This document shows positions 56,013 to 64,000 of a DNA stretch of 64,000 bases, one piece after another. Origin of the DNA: Oceanospirillaceae bacterium (GTDB lineage: Bacteria > Pseudomonadota > Gammaproteobacteria > Pseudomonadales > Balneatricaceae); assembly GCA_024640955.1 (NCBI GenBank), contig JAHEDZ010000002.1, positions 1-64,000 on the forward strand. Reading direction: 5' to 3'. The first letter of the stretch is position 1. Every line of letters starts with the position of its first letter. The translations under genes were made by a program, and so were the position numbers. Under the pieces are notes generated by a model. The model worked only from the letters and a program-made list of their open reading frames with translations. It searched no databases and had not been told where the DNA came from.

Positions 56013-57338
56013 TTAGCGCAGGAAACCTGCGCCGCCCTTAAGATTCGATTTCTTCATCAGGGACTCATACTGGTGTGACATCAAGTGCGACTGCACCTGT
56101 GCCATGAAGTCCATTACCACAACCACGACGATAAGTAGCGAAGTACCACCGAAGTAGAAAGGTACGTTCCATGCGACAACTAGCGCCTGCGGCATCAACG
56201 ATACCCCAGTGATGTAAAGAGCACCAAACAGAGTCAAGCGGCTCAATACTGTGTCGATGTAACGGGCGGACTGCTCACCTGGGCGAATACCCGGAATGAA
56301 GGCACCCGATTTCTTCAGGTTATCTGCCACTTCACGAGGATTAAACATAATCGCCGTGTAGAAGTAGCAGAAGAAGATAATTGCTGCGGCAAACAACAGG
56401 ATATACAGCGGCTGGCCTGGGCCAAGAGCCAATGCAACGTCCTGCAGCCAATCCATACCCTCAGACTGACCAAACCATTGGCCAAGAGAGGCAGGGAACA
56501 GCAGAATAGATGACGCGAAGATCGCCGGGATTACACCCGCCATATTGACCTTCAGCGGCAAATGACTAGTCTGCGCCGCGTAAACGCGACGACCCTGTTG
56601 CCGTTTCGCATAGTTGATTGTTATCCGACGCTGCCCACGTTCCATGAATACCACGAAACCAACAGTCGCCAGTGCCAACACTGCGATAGCCAACAGCGCC
56701 AGGATGTTCAAGTCACCCTGACGAGCCGATTCAAAGGACTGACCGACCGCACCCGGTAGACCCGCCACGATGCCAGCAAAGATCAGAATAGAGATACCGT
56801 TACCGATACCACGCTCTGTCACCTGCTCGCCGAGCCACATCAGGAAGACTGCGCCTGCCACTAGGGTTACAACCGCTACAAAGTAGAAGTTGAACGCAGT
56901 AGTGAAGGCTATGCCCTGATTAGCTAGACCAACCGCCATACCCAGCGCCTGTACAGTTGCCAAAACAACGGTACCGTAACGCGTGTACTGGTTGATCTTA
57001 CGACGGCCCGCTTCACCCTCTTTTTTGAGAGCTTCGAGCTGAGGGCTCACGGCGGTCATCAGCTGCATAATGATCGATGCAGAGATGTACGGCATGATGC
57101 CCAACGCAAGAATAGACATACGCTCGAGCGCACCACCTGAGAACATGTTAAACAGGCTCAGGATAGTACCCTCGTTCTGATCAAAGAGCGCAGCGAGACG
57201 ATCAGGGTTAACACCCGGTACCGGAATATGCGCGCCGATTCGATACACAATAATTGCGATCGCGACGAAGCGAAGACGAGCCCATAACTCACCCAAACCG
57301 CTCTGCATTCCCGCTGATGCTTGTCCTTTGATTGCCAT
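56013..57338 (-). CDS. secY: Protein translocase subunit SecY
   Basis: 441 residues with ten membrane segments. It is the channel of the Sec translocon in the inner membrane. Conserved parts are [27 protein letters not shown] (plug region) and [20 protein letters not shown]. Its ATG shares one base with the rplO stop (TAATG), so translation is coupled. Confidence 0.98.
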   Translation of the reverse strand: MAIKGQASAGMQSGLGELWARLRFVAIAIIVYRIGAHIPVPGVNPDRLAALFDQNEGTILSLFNMFSGGALERMSILALGIMPYISASIIMQLMTAVSPQLEALKKEGEAGRRKINQYTRYGTVVLATVQALGMAVGLANQGIAFTTAFNFYFVAVVTLVAGAVFLMWLGEQVTERGIGNGISILIFAGIVAGLPGAVGQSFESARQGDLNILALLAIAVLALATVGFVVFMERGQRRITINYAKRQQGRRVYAAQTSHLPLKVNMAGVIPAIFASSILLFPASLGQWFGQSEGMDWLQDVALALGPGQPLYILLFAAAIIFFCYFYTAIMFNPREVADNLKKSGAFIPGIRPGEQSARYIDTVLSRLTLFGALYITGVSLMPQALVVAWNVPFYFGGTSLLIVVVVVMDFMAQVQSHLMSHQYESLMKKSNLKGGAGFLR

Positions 57339-57772
57339 TAGTCTTCTACCTTACCACCGGCAGCTTCAATAGCAGCTTTAGCGCCTTTGGTCACTTTAAG
57401 ACCTTTGACGGTAACTGCCTTAGTAATTTCGCCAGACAGAATCACGCGTGCAGAGGTGATCTCTTCACGGATGATGTCAGCCTGTTTCAGCGCAGCTAGG
57501 TCGACAGTATCGACACCCGCAGCAACGAGCTCGTTTAAACGAATCTCAGCTACGTAACGCGCCATACGAGAGTTGAAGCCGAACTTAGGCAGACGACGCT
57601 GCAGCGGCATCTGACCGCCTTCAAATCCCGGTTTTACGGAACCGCCAGAGCGGCTTTTCAAACCCTTGTGACCACGGCCACAAGTTTTACCCAGACCAGA
57701 GCCGATACCGCGGCCGACGCGCTTTGGCGCCTGCTTAGAGCCGGCACCCGGGCGTAGAGTGTTCAAACGCAT
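57338..57772 (-). CDS. rplO: Ribosomal protein L15
   Basis: 144 residues. A late-assembly 50S protein. [20 protein letters not shown] and the Gly/Arg-rich stretch [20 protein letters not shown] are characteristic. It precedes secY with a one-base overlap. Confidence 0.98.
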   Translation of the reverse strand: MRLNTLRPGAGSKQAPKRVGRGIGSGLGKTCGRGHKGLKSRSGGSVKPGFEGGQMPLQRRLPKFGFNSRMARYVAEIRLNELVAAGVDTVDLAALKQADIIREEITSARVILSGEITKAVTVKGLKVTKGAKAAIEAAGGKVED

Positions 57773-57784
57773 TGGGTGATCCTC

Positions 57785-57967
57785 TTACTCGCCTTCTACA
57801 CGAAGCATGTAGCTGACTTTGTTAATCATGCCACGGACTGCTGGAGTATCTTCCAACTCAACAGTGTGGTTCATGCGACGCAGGCCCAGACCGGTGAGGG
57901 TCGCTTTGTGCTTCGGCAAAGTGCCGATTGGGCTACGTACTAGGGTGACTTTTACAGTGTTAGCCAT
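57785..57967 (-). CDS. rpmD: Ribosomal protein L30
   Basis: 60 residues, the usual L30 size. [19 protein letters not shown] and [20 protein letters not shown] are family motifs. It lies 3 bp behind rpsE and 12 bp before rplO. Confidence 0.97.
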   Translation of the reverse strand: MANTVKVTLVRSPIGTLPKHKATLTGLGLRRMNHTVELEDTPAVRGMINKVSYMLRVEGE

Positions 57968-57970
57968 TGC

Positions 57971-58474
57971 TTAGCTCCCCAGAATTTCGTCTACAGACTT
58001 GCCACGCTTAGCAGCAACATCTTCAGGAGACGTCATTGAAGCAAGACCTTTAACAGTCGCGCGAACAACGTTCACCGGGTTAGTTGAGCCATAGCACTTA
58101 GCCAGTACGTTTTCTACACCTGCAAGTTCAAGTACAGCACGCATTGCGCCACCAGCGATTACGCCGGTACCTTCAGATGCTGGCTGCATGTATACCTTTG
58201 AAGCACCGTGACGGGCTTTTACTGGGTACTGCAGAGTGTGGCCATTGAGCTGTACGCTTACCATGTTACGGCGAGCCTGCTCCATAGCCTTCTGAATCGC
58301 AACAGGCACTTCGCGCGCTTTACCGCGACCAAAACCTACACGACCGTTACCATCGCCAACTACAGTCAAAGCTGTGAAGCCGAAGATACGACCACCCTTA
58401 ACTACTTTGGCTACGCGGTTAACCTGAACAAGCTTCTCTTGCAGTTCACCGTCTTTCTGTTCGTGATTTGCCAT
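57971..58474 (-). CDS. rpsE: Ribosomal protein S5
   Basis: 167 residues from the ATG at 58474 ([19 protein letters not shown]), the same length as in E. coli. An upstream in-frame start inside the rplR-rpsE gap is unlikely. The S5 domains are seen at [20 protein letters not shown] and [20 protein letters not shown]. It helps decoding fidelity in the 30S body. Confidence 0.97.
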   Translation of the reverse strand: MANHEQKDGELQEKLVQVNRVAKVVKGGRIFGFTALTVVGDGNGRVGFGRGKAREVPVAIQKAMEQARRNMVSVQLNGHTLQYPVKARHGASKVYMQPASEGTGVIAGGAMRAVLELAGVENVLAKCYGSTNPVNVVRATVKGLASMTSPEDVAAKRGKSVDEILGS

Positions 58475-58484
58475 AATGAGACCT

Positions 58485-58835
58485 TTAGAATTCCAGACCG
58501 CCTTCACGTGCAGCGTCTGCTAGAGCAGCTACACGACCGTGGTATTTAAAACCAGAGCGGTCAAACGCAACCTGGCTGACACCTGCTTCTTTAGCACGGC
58601 TCGCGATCAGCGTACCGACTTTCTTAGCAGCGTCGATGTTACCAGTTGCGCCTTCACGCAGTTCTTTTTCAACTGTAGAGGCAGAGGCCAGTACAGCGCT
58701 GCCGTCAGCAGAGATAACTTGCGCATAGATATGACGCGGTGTGCGGTTAACACACAGACGTACTACACCCTGTTCACGCATCTGTGAGCGTGAGCGGCGA
58801 GCACGACGAATACGAGCTTCTTTTTTAACGTTCAT
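58485..58835 (-). CDS. rplR: Ribosomal protein L18
   Basis: 116 residues. It binds 5S rRNA with L5 and L25. [35 protein letters not shown] and the C-terminal [20 protein letters not shown] are typical. Gap to rpsE is 10 bp. Confidence 0.97.
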   Translation of the reverse strand: MNVKKEARIRRARRSRSQMREQGVVRLCVNRTPRHIYAQVISADGSAVLASASTVEKELREGATGNIDAAKKVGTLIASRAKEAGVSQVAFDRSGFKYHGRVAALADAAREGGLEF

Positions 58836-58844
58836 AACCCTGCC

Positions 58845-59378
58845 TTACTTCTTCTTAGCTTCTTTACGGCGAACATATTCGTCGACGTAGCGAACACCTT
58901 TACCTTTGTAAGGCTCTGGCGGACGGAAACCACGAATCTCTGCAGCTACCTGACCAACAACCTGCTTGTCAGCACCTTTGATTACAACTTGAGTTGCAGC
59001 AGGAACTTCAGCAGTGATGCCTTCTGGCAGTGCGTATTCGATTGGGTGTGAAAAACCGAGTGACAGGTTCAGAGACTTACCCTGAAGCATGGCACGGTAA
59101 CCTACACCGATAAGTTGCAGCTCTTTTTTGAACCCTTCGCTCACACCAGTAACCATGTTACCGACGATAGCGCGAGTAGTACCTGCGAGCGCCATAGCAC
59201 CTTTAGAACCATCGCGTGGAGCGAAAGTCAGCTGTGCATCACCCTGTTCTACAGCAACAGATGGGTGAATATCGTGAGACAGCTGACCGTTTGAACCTTT
59301 AACGGTAACGGACTGACCTGCGACTGTCACAGTGACGCCTGATGGGAGTGCAACAGGTTTCTTAGCGATACGAGACAT
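58845..59378 (-). CDS. rplF: Ribosomal protein L6
   Basis: 177 residues. Two L6 repeats; the second contains the signature [20 protein letters not shown]. It lies near the sarcin-ricin loop in the 50S subunit. 12 bp after rpsH and 9 bp before rplR. Confidence 0.98.
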   Translation of the reverse strand: MSRIAKKPVALPSGVTVTVAGQSVTVKGSNGQLSHDIHPSVAVEQGDAQLTFAPRDGSKGAMALAGTTRAIVGNMVTGVSEGFKKELQLIGVGYRAMLQGKSLNLSLGFSHPIEYALPEGITAEVPAATQVVIKGADKQVVGQVAAEIRGFRPPEPYKGKGVRYVDEYVRRKEAKKK

Positions 59379-59390
59379 CCTAATACTCCC

Positions 59391-59783
59391 TTAGAATACG
59401 GTTGCAATAATTTCGCCACCAATACCAGCAGCGCGCGCAGCGCGATCGGTCATTACACCTTTGCTAGTAGAAATGATAGCGACACCCAGACCGTCAGAGA
59501 CCTTCGGCAGATCACCAACACCTTTGTAGATACGCAGAGATGGTTTGCTTACGCGTTTGATCTCAGCGATAACTGGCTTGCCTTCGAAGTATTTCAGTTC
59601 GATAGACAGCACAGGCTTCACATCACCTTCTACAGCGTAGTCAGCAATGTATCCCTCTTCTTTCAGTACTTTCGCGATAGCGATTTTCTGCTTCGAAGAA
59701 GGCATAGCCACAGCAGCTTTTTCAGCCATGTGACCGTTACGGATGCGTGTAAACATATCCGCGAGCGTGTCTTGCATGCTCAT
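59391..59783 (-). CDS. rpsH: Ribosomal protein S8
   Basis: 130 residues. A 16S-binding protein and, in E. coli, the repressor of the spc operon. [20 protein letters not shown] at the start and the C-terminal [18 protein letters not shown] are family marks. A 100-bp gap with a GCCAC/GTGGC hairpin (about 59817-59841) separates it from rpsN, longer than the other gaps in this operon. Confidence 0.98.
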   Translation of the reverse strand: MSMQDTLADMFTRIRNGHMAEKAAVAMPSSKQKIAIAKVLKEEGYIADYAVEGDVKPVLSIELKYFEGKPVIAEIKRVSKPSLRIYKGVGDLPKVSDGLGVAIISTSKGVMTDRAARAAGIGGEIIATVF

Positions 59784-59883
59784 GCTTTACTTCCTCTAAT
59801 GTGCAGCGCGATGCGGTAGCCACCCAACCTATTTGAGTGGCCCTGTCCACCGCGCTTACCGTTAACCAGCTAGTAGTGGATTA

Positions 59884-60189
59884 TTACCAGCTAGCCTTCT
59901 TAAGACCCGGAACGTCACCGCGCATTGCAGCTTCGCGCAGCTGGTTACGGCACAGACCAAACTTGCGGTAAACCGCGTGTGGACGACCTGTAACCTGACA
60001 GCGGCGCTGTTTACGTACTGGGCTAGCGTCACGTGGCAGTTTCTGCAACGCAACCTGTGCTTCCCAAACTTCTTCTTCAGAAGAAGCTGGTGAAGCGATA
60101 ACCGCTTTAATAGCAGCGCGTTTTTCAGCGTACTTTGCCGCCAACTTTTCGCGCTTACTCTCGCGATTCCACATTGATACCTTAGCCAT
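59884..60189 (-). CDS. rpsN: Ribosomal protein S14
   Basis: 101 residues, the long zinc-free form without CxxC pairs. [20 protein letters not shown] and the C-terminal [20 protein letters not shown] are conserved. A 30S head protein. It follows rplE by 10 bp. Confidence 0.97.
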   Translation of the reverse strand: MAKVSMWNRESKREKLAAKYAEKRAAIKAVIASPASSEEEVWEAQVALQKLPRDASPVRKQRRCQVTGRPHAVYRKFGLCRNQLREAAMRGDVPGLKKASW

Positions 60190-60199
60190 AGTCCTACCC

Positions 60200-60739
60200 T
60201 TATTGCTTGAATGGGAACTGCAGCGCGCTCAACAGAGCACGACCTTCGTCGTTCGTCTTCGCCGTAGTCGTGATAGTGATATCAAGACCACGCAGAGTGT
60301 CCACCTTGTCGTAGTCGATCTCTGGGAAGATGATCTGTTCTTTAACGCCCATGCTGTAGTTACCACGACCGTCAAAAGACTTAGGGTTGAGACCACGGAA
60401 GTCACGGATACGTGGAATTGCTACGTCTACCAGACGGTCCAGGAATTCCCACATACGCTCGCCGCGCAGAGTTACCTTACAACCGATTGGCCAACCTTCA
60501 CGAACTTTAAAGCCCGCGACAGATTTACGTGCCTTAGTAATAACCGGCTTCTGACCAGCGATCTGTATCAGATCGTTTACTGCGTTTTCCAGCAGCTTCT
60601 TGTCAGCCAGCGCTTCACCCACACCCATGTTCAGAGTGATTTTAGTGACGCGTGGAACGGCCATTACGTTTGGCGAATTCAGTTCTTCTTTCAGACTCAC
60701 TTTTGCTTCTGAGTCGTAAAGCGCTTTCAATCTAGACAT
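60200..60739 (-). CDS. rplE: Ribosomal protein L5
   Basis: 179 residues. It binds 5S rRNA and touches the P-site t[23 protein letters not shown] and [20 protein letters not shown] are family motifs. In E. coli the S8 repressor site lies at the rplX-rplE border; here the gap is 14 bp. Confidence 0.98.
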   Translation of the reverse strand: MSRLKALYDSEAKVSLKEELNSPNVMAVPRVTKITLNMGVGEALADKKLLENAVNDLIQIAGQKPVITKARKSVAGFKVREGWPIGCKVTLRGERMWEFLDRLVDVAIPRIRDFRGLNPKSFDGRGNYSMGVKEQIIFPEIDYDKVDTLRGLDITITTTAKTNDEGRALLSALQFPFKQ

Positions 60740-60753
60740 CTGTTCAACTCCTA

Positions 60754-61077
60754 TTACTGATCGCCAGCTACAACAGCGCCGGTTGATTTGTAGAAGCGAA
60801 CTTTCTTGCCATCTTCAAGAGTCTTGAAGCCGACACGGTCGCCCTTACCAGTTTCAGCATTGAAGATCGCAACGTTAGAAGTAGCGATAGCTGCTTCTTT
60901 CTCAACGATGCCACCAGCCTGCTGAAGCATAGGATTTGGTTTCTGGTGTTTCTTAACCATGTTGATGCCAGACACGATCAGACGATCGTTTTCGAGTACG
61001 CGTACAACTTTGCCACGCTTACCCTTGTCTTTGCCTGCGATTACGATGACTTCGTCGTCACGTTTAATCTTGCGCAT
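60754..61077 (-). CDS. rplX: Ribosomal protein L24
   Basis: 107 residues. The KOW motif is at [33 protein letters not shown] is also conserved. It starts 50S assembly. It is separated from rplN by 101 bp containing two hairpins, an unusual gap in this operon. Confidence 0.97.
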   Translation of the reverse strand: MRKIKRDDEVIVIAGKDKGKRGKVVRVLENDRLIVSGINMVKKHQKPNPMLQQAGGIVEKEAAIATSNVAIFNAETGKGDRVGFKTLEDGKKVRFYKSTGAVVAGDQ

Positions 61078-61119
61078 TTTTAATTACCTTCGTTTCCTAC
61101 TACCTTCCTCATGCTCAAA

Positions 61120-61174
61120 AACGCCAAACTCTTTCGAGCTTGGCGTTCTCGTCAAAACTCCGAAAAAATTTCGG
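61120..61174 (-). promoter_or_regulatory. Two hairpins in the rplN-rplX gap
   Basis: AACGCCAA (61120-61127) pairs with TTGGCGTT (61140-61147), and CCGAAA (61160-61165) with TTTCGG (61169-61174). Neither has a T-run on the minus strand. They may be processing or attenuation sites within the spc operon. Confidence 0.55.
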
Positions 61175-61178
61175 GGTC

Positions 61179-61547
61179 TTACAGCACTTCAGGCGCCAGG
61201 GAAATGATCTTCATGAACTTCTCGTTACGAAGCTCACGCGTTACTGGGCCGAAGATACGAGTACCGATCGGGGCGTCGTTGTTGTTCAACAGAACCGCTG
61301 AGTTAGTATCAAAGCGGATCAGCGAGCCATCAGGACGACGAACACCTTTACGGGTACGTACTACGACTGCTTTAAGAACCTGACCTTTCTTAACCTTGCC
61401 ACGCGGAATTGCTTCCTTGACTGTCACCTTGATGACATCGCCAACACTGGCGTAGCGGCGGTGAGAACCACCCAGGACCTTAATACACATAACTCGCTTG
61501 GCACCGCTGTTATCAGCGACATCAAGCATAGTTTCTGTCTGAATCAT
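61179..61547 (-). CDS. rplN: Ribosomal protein L14
   Basis: 122 residues. A very conserved 50S protein at the subunit interface. [20 protein letters not shown] and [19 protein letters not shown] are typical. First gene of the spc group, 82 bp behind rpsQ. Confidence 0.98.
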   Translation of the reverse strand: MIQTETMLDVADNSGAKRVMCIKVLGGSHRRYASVGDVIKVTVKEAIPRGKVKKGQVLKAVVVRTRKGVRRPDGSLIRFDTNSAVLLNNNDAPIGTRIFGPVTRELRNEKFMKIISLAPEVL

Positions 61548-61612
61548 GGTTTACTCCACAATCTCTATGTCTCCGCCCACCACAAAATCGCGGTGAGCGA
61601 AGCGGCTAGTGA

Positions 61613-61642
61613 AGCAAAGGTGCGATATATTACACCTTTGCT
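61613..61642 (-). promoter_or_regulatory. Hairpin across the rpsQ stop codon (S10/spc border)
   Basis: AGCAAAGGTG (61613-61622) and CACCTTTGCT (61633-61642) form a perfect 10-bp stem with a 10-base loop that includes the rpsQ stop. No T-run follows. Its position at the classical S10/spc operon border suggests a role in mRNA processing or partial termination. Confidence 0.65.
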
Positions 61643-61893
61643 CCACGTTCTTCAATGCGAATCAAAGACCAAGTCTTGGTCTTCGACAATGGGCGACTTT
61701 CCGCGATGGTCACGAGGTCACCCATCTGGCACTCATTCTTTTCGTCATGTGCGTGCAACTTAGTTGAACGCTTAACGAATTTGCCGTAGATCGGGTGTTT
61801 CACCTTGCGCTCAACCAGCACAGTGATGGTTTTATCCATCTTGTCACTGATGACCTTACCGGTCACAGTACGGGTACGTTTTTCAGCGCTCAT
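61630..61893 (-). CDS. rpsQ: Ribosomal protein S17
   Basis: 87 residues with an OB fold: [20 protein letters not shown], then [21 protein letters not shown] primary 16S-binding protein. It overlaps rpmC by 4 bp. Last gene of the S10 group. Confidence 0.97.
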   Translation of the reverse strand: MSAEKRTRTVTGKVISDKMDKTITVLVERKVKHPIYGKFVKRSTKLHAHDEKNECQMGDLVTIAESRPLSKTKTWSLIRIEERGAKV

Positions 61894-62084
61894 TTATTCA
61901 CCTGCTTTTCGTTCAGTACTGTCTTTACGCGAGCAATGTCACGACGAACCTGACCAAGCAGGTGAGTCTGTGCCAGCTGGCCAGTAGCTTTCTGCATGCG
62001 CAGGTTAAACTGGTCCTTGAGCAAACCCAGCAGAGACTGCTGAAGCTGATCAACGGACTGTTCACGTAGTTCAGTTGCATTCAT
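61890..62084 (-). CDS. rpmC: Ribosomal protein L29
   Basis: 64 residues, two long helices: [20 protein letters not shown] and [20 protein letters not shown]. It sits at the tunnel exit beside L23. It overlaps rplP by one base and rpsQ by four. Confidence 0.97.
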   Translation of the reverse strand: MNATELREQSVDQLQQSLLGLLKDQFNLRMQKATGQLAQTHLLGQVRRDIARVKTVLNEKQVNK

Positions 62085-62497
62085 TACATCACCGTCCGCT
62101 TAACAACGTTTGTTGGAACCGGCAGCTTAGCAGCCGCCAGCGCGAAGGCTTCGGTAGCGAGATCTTCTGGTACACCTGCCATTTCGAACAGAACCTTACC
62201 AGGCTGGATCTGAGCGACCCAGTACTCAACGTTACCCTTACCTTTACCCATACGTACTTCAAGTGGCTTGCCAGTGATTGGCTTGTCAGGGAACACACGG
62301 ATCCAGATTTTACCACCACGTTTTACGTGACGAGTCATAGTACGACGAGCTGCCTCGATCTGACGTGCAGTAATACGGCCGCGACCAGTTGCTTTCAGTG
62401 CAAATTCACCAAAGCTTACTTTGCTGCCGCGCTGCGCCAGACCACGGTTACGACCAGTCTGTACTTTGCGGAATTTTAGGCGTTTAGGTTGTAGCAT
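62084..62497 (-). CDS. rplP: Ribosomal protein L16
   Basis: 137 residues. It supports A-site tRNA placement in the 50S subunit. [39 protein letters not shown] and [19 protein letters not shown] are conserved. 11 bp behind rpsC. Confidence 0.98.
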   Translation of the reverse strand: MLQPKRLKFRKVQTGRNRGLAQRGSKVSFGEFALKATGRGRITARQIEAARRTMTRHVKRGGKIWIRVFPDKPITGKPLEVRMGKGKGNVEYWVAQIQPGKVLFEMAGVPEDLATEAFALAAAKLPVPTNVVKRTVM

Positions 62498-62508
62498 TGA
62501 TCTCTACC

Positions 62509-63189
62509 TCACTTGCCTTTCTTCGCAGGTGTCTTCTTCTCAGCACGTACCTGTTCGATACCGCCAAGGATTTCACCTTTGAAGATCCATACTTTAACGC
62601 CGATTACACCGTAAGTGGTGTGCGCTTCATAAGTCGCGTAATCGATATCGGCACGTAGAGTGTGAAGAGGCACACGACCTTCGCGGTACCATTCAGTACG
62701 CGCGATCTCAGCACCGCCAAGACGGCCAGCCAGAGAGATCTTGATACCTTTCGCGCCAGCACGCATAGCGTTCTGTACCGCACGCTTCATAGCGCGACGG
62801 AACATCACACGACGCTCCAGCTGACCCGCAACGTTCTGTGCAACCAGCTTCGCATCCAGATCTGGCTTGCGAACTTCTTCGATGTTGATATGCACAGGCA
62901 CACCCATCATCGCAGAAACAGTTGAACGCAGAACTTCTACGTCTTCACCTTTCTTACCAATCACGATACCGGGACGGGCAGTATAGATAGTGATTTTTGC
63001 ATTCTGTGCAGGACGCTCGATTTCGATGCGGCTTACAGATGCTTTTTCAAGCTGCTTCTCCAGGTACTTACGCACCTCGAGATCATTCAGCAATTTTTTC
63101 GCGTAATCGGCTTTGTCCGCGTACCACACAGAAGTGTGGTCTTTAACAACGCCAAGCCGAATACCGGTTGGGTGAACTTTCTGACCCAT
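62509..63189 (-). CDS. rpsC: Ribosomal protein S3
   Basis: 226 residues. A KH domain ([18 protein letters not shown]) near residue 70 and the C-terminal S3 domain ([20 protein letters not shown]) are visible. It lines the mRNA entry channel and helps unwind mRNA. 25 bp behind rplV. Confidence 0.98.
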   Translation of the reverse strand: MGQKVHPTGIRLGVVKDHTSVWYADKADYAKKLLNDLEVRKYLEKQLEKASVSRIEIERPAQNAKITIYTARPGIVIGKKGEDVEVLRSTVSAMMGVPVHINIEEVRKPDLDAKLVAQNVAGQLERRVMFRRAMKRAVQNAMRAGAKGIKISLAGRLGGAEIARTEWYREGRVPLHTLRADIDYATYEAHTTYGVIGVKVWIFKGEILGGIEQVRAEKKTPAKKGK

Positions 63190-63214
63190 GATTAAATCTC
63201 CTAGTACTCAGCTA

Positions 63215-63547
63215 TTAGTCAGCGACCTTGACCGTGATATGGCAAGAGCGTTTCAAAATACGATCAGCTCGACCCTTAGCACGTGGACGGATACGCTTCA
63301 TAGTCATACCTTCATCAACGAATACGGTAGAAACGCGCAGTTCGTCGATGTCGGCACCATTATTGTGCTCTGCGTTTGCAATAGCAGACTCAAGCACTTT
63401 CTTAACCAGGTGTGCACCTTTTTTGGTGCTGAACGCCAGAATGTTCAGAGCTTCGCCAACAGACTTACCACGAATCTGGTCTGCAACCAGTCGAGCTTTC
63501 TGAGCGGAGATGCGGGCGCCGTTATGCTTAGCAACAACTTCCATCAT
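63215..63547 (-). CDS. rplV: Ribosomal protein L22
   Basis: 110 residues. Its beta-hairpin lines the peptide tunnel: [20 protein letters not shown]. The N-terminal [18 protein letters not shown] is typical. It lies 9 bp after rpsS. Confidence 0.98.
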   Translation of the reverse strand: MMEVVAKHNGARISAQKARLVADQIRGKSVGEALNILAFSTKKGAHLVKKVLESAIANAEHNNGADIDELRVSTVFVDEGMTMKRIRPRAKGRADRILKRSCHITVKVAD

Positions 63548-63556
63548 CGACTCCTA

Positions 63557-63832
63557 TTACTTCTTGGCCTTCTTGTCTGCTACGTGACCTTTGAAGGTAC
63601 GAGTAGCAGAGAATTCGCCTAGTTTGTGACCTACCATGTCTTCAGTTACATAAACTGGGACGTGCTGGCGGCCGTTATGTACAGCAATCGTCAGTCCGAC
63701 AAAGTTCGGAAAGATTGTAGAGCGACGTGACCAAGTCTTAATTGGCTTGCGATCATTCGCTTCGATTGCAGCTTCTACCTTTTTCAACAAGTGAAGGTCG
63801 ATAAAAGGACCTTTCTTCAATGAACGTGGCAC
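63557..63832 (-). CDS. rpsS: Ribosomal protein S19
   Basis: 91 residues. [20 protein letters not shown] and [20 protein letters not shown] are family marks. It forms the 30S head with S13. It is 12 bp behind rplB. Confidence 0.98.
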   Translation of the reverse strand: MPRSLKKGPFIDLHLLKKVEAAIEANDRKPIKTWSRRSTIFPNFVGLTIAVHNGRQHVPVYVTEDMVGHKLGEFSATRTFKGHVADKKAKK

Positions 63833-63844
63833 GGCTGATTCCCC

Positions 63845-64000
63845 TTACTTACGACGGTCACGTACGATAAGCTTATCGGTACGCTTGTTCTTACGAGTCT
63901 TGTGACCCTTAGTCGGAACACCCCAAGGTGAAACTGGGTGACGACCACCAGAGGTACGACCTTCACCACCACCGTGTGGGTGATCTACTGGGTTCATCGC
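63845..64000 (-). CDS. rplB: Ribosomal protein L2 (partial, C-terminal end only)
   Basis: Only the last 51 codons are in the window, read from the minus strand; the 5' part lies beyond base 64000. [20 protein letters not shown] and the C-terminal KLIVRDRRK are characteristic of L2, including the His needed for peptidyl transfer. The stop is TAA at 63845-63847. Confidence 0.97.
   Translation of the reverse strand, partial: AMNPVDHPHGGGEGRTSGGRHPVSPWGVPTKGHKTRKNKRTDKLIVRDRRK

Overview
The window looks like a chromosomal segment of a marine gammaproteobacterium, probably of the Oceanospirillaceae kind (Marinobacterium or Neptunomonas-like). This is an inference from gene content: a full phenylacetyl-CoA epoxidase cluster, several TRAP transporters, an fds-type NAD formate dehydrogenase, and uvrA/ssb lying next to the rpoA-rplQ end of the ribosomal cluster. 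No rRNA, tRNA or CRISPR array was seen.

Layout. (1) 1-10.9 kb: end of an aldo/keto reductase gene, a class II aldolase gene with an internal deletion, a PaaI-type thioesterase, then the phenylacetate pathway: paaX facing paaG-paaK, and paaABCDE-paaZ. Both paa promoter regions carry the same long inverted repeat (GATAC-N27-GTATC), a good candidate PaaX operator. paaF, paaH and paaJ are not in the window. (2) 11.1-15.1 kb: a DUF3237 gene, a TRAP transporter (dctQ-dctM-dctP) and a hotdog thioesterase. (3) 15.2-20.6 kb: glycine cleavage genes split into gcvP/gcvH on the minus strand and gcvT on the plus strand, with an XRE-cupin regulator between them and a shared palindrome before gcvH and gcvT. 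(4) 20.8-24.0 kb: a periplasmic DsrE-like protein, a nitroreductase facing a MarR regulator, a LysE exporter and a TRIC-like channel. (5) 24.0-31.2 kb: fdsG-fdsB-fdsA-fdhD-fdsD facing a ModE-like regulator with paired 20-bp sites. (6) 31.3-39.4 kb: a branched-chain/aromatic-type ABC transporter operon whose LivF-like ATPase has a long extra tail, followed by an aldehyde dehydrogenase and a flotillin. (7) 39.6-43.1 kb: ssb facing uvrA.

(8) 43.2-53.3 kb: the most unusual part. There are two copies of rplQ (ribosomal protein L17), identical by eye over 332 nt. They bracket about 9.2 kb of more AT-rich DNA: an IS5-like element placed exactly where the rplQ leader homology stops, a dadA gene behind a tandem glycine riboswitch, a second nitroreductase, a LysR regulator facing an M20 amidohydrolase, and a second TRAP transporter (dctP-dctQ-dctM). 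A nearly identical 21-bp site occurs upstream of dadA and between lysR and the amidohydrolase. This suggests an acquired module for taking up and degrading an N-acyl amino acid or related compound.

(9) 53.3-64.0 kb: the alpha, spc and S10 ribosomal protein operons on the minus strand, from rplQ/rpoA back to a partial rplB, in the standard gammaproteobacterial order.

Small REP-like intergenic elements, beginning GTAGGAG or a degenerate form of it, recur at about 1.7, 10.9, 15.1 and 22.6 kb.
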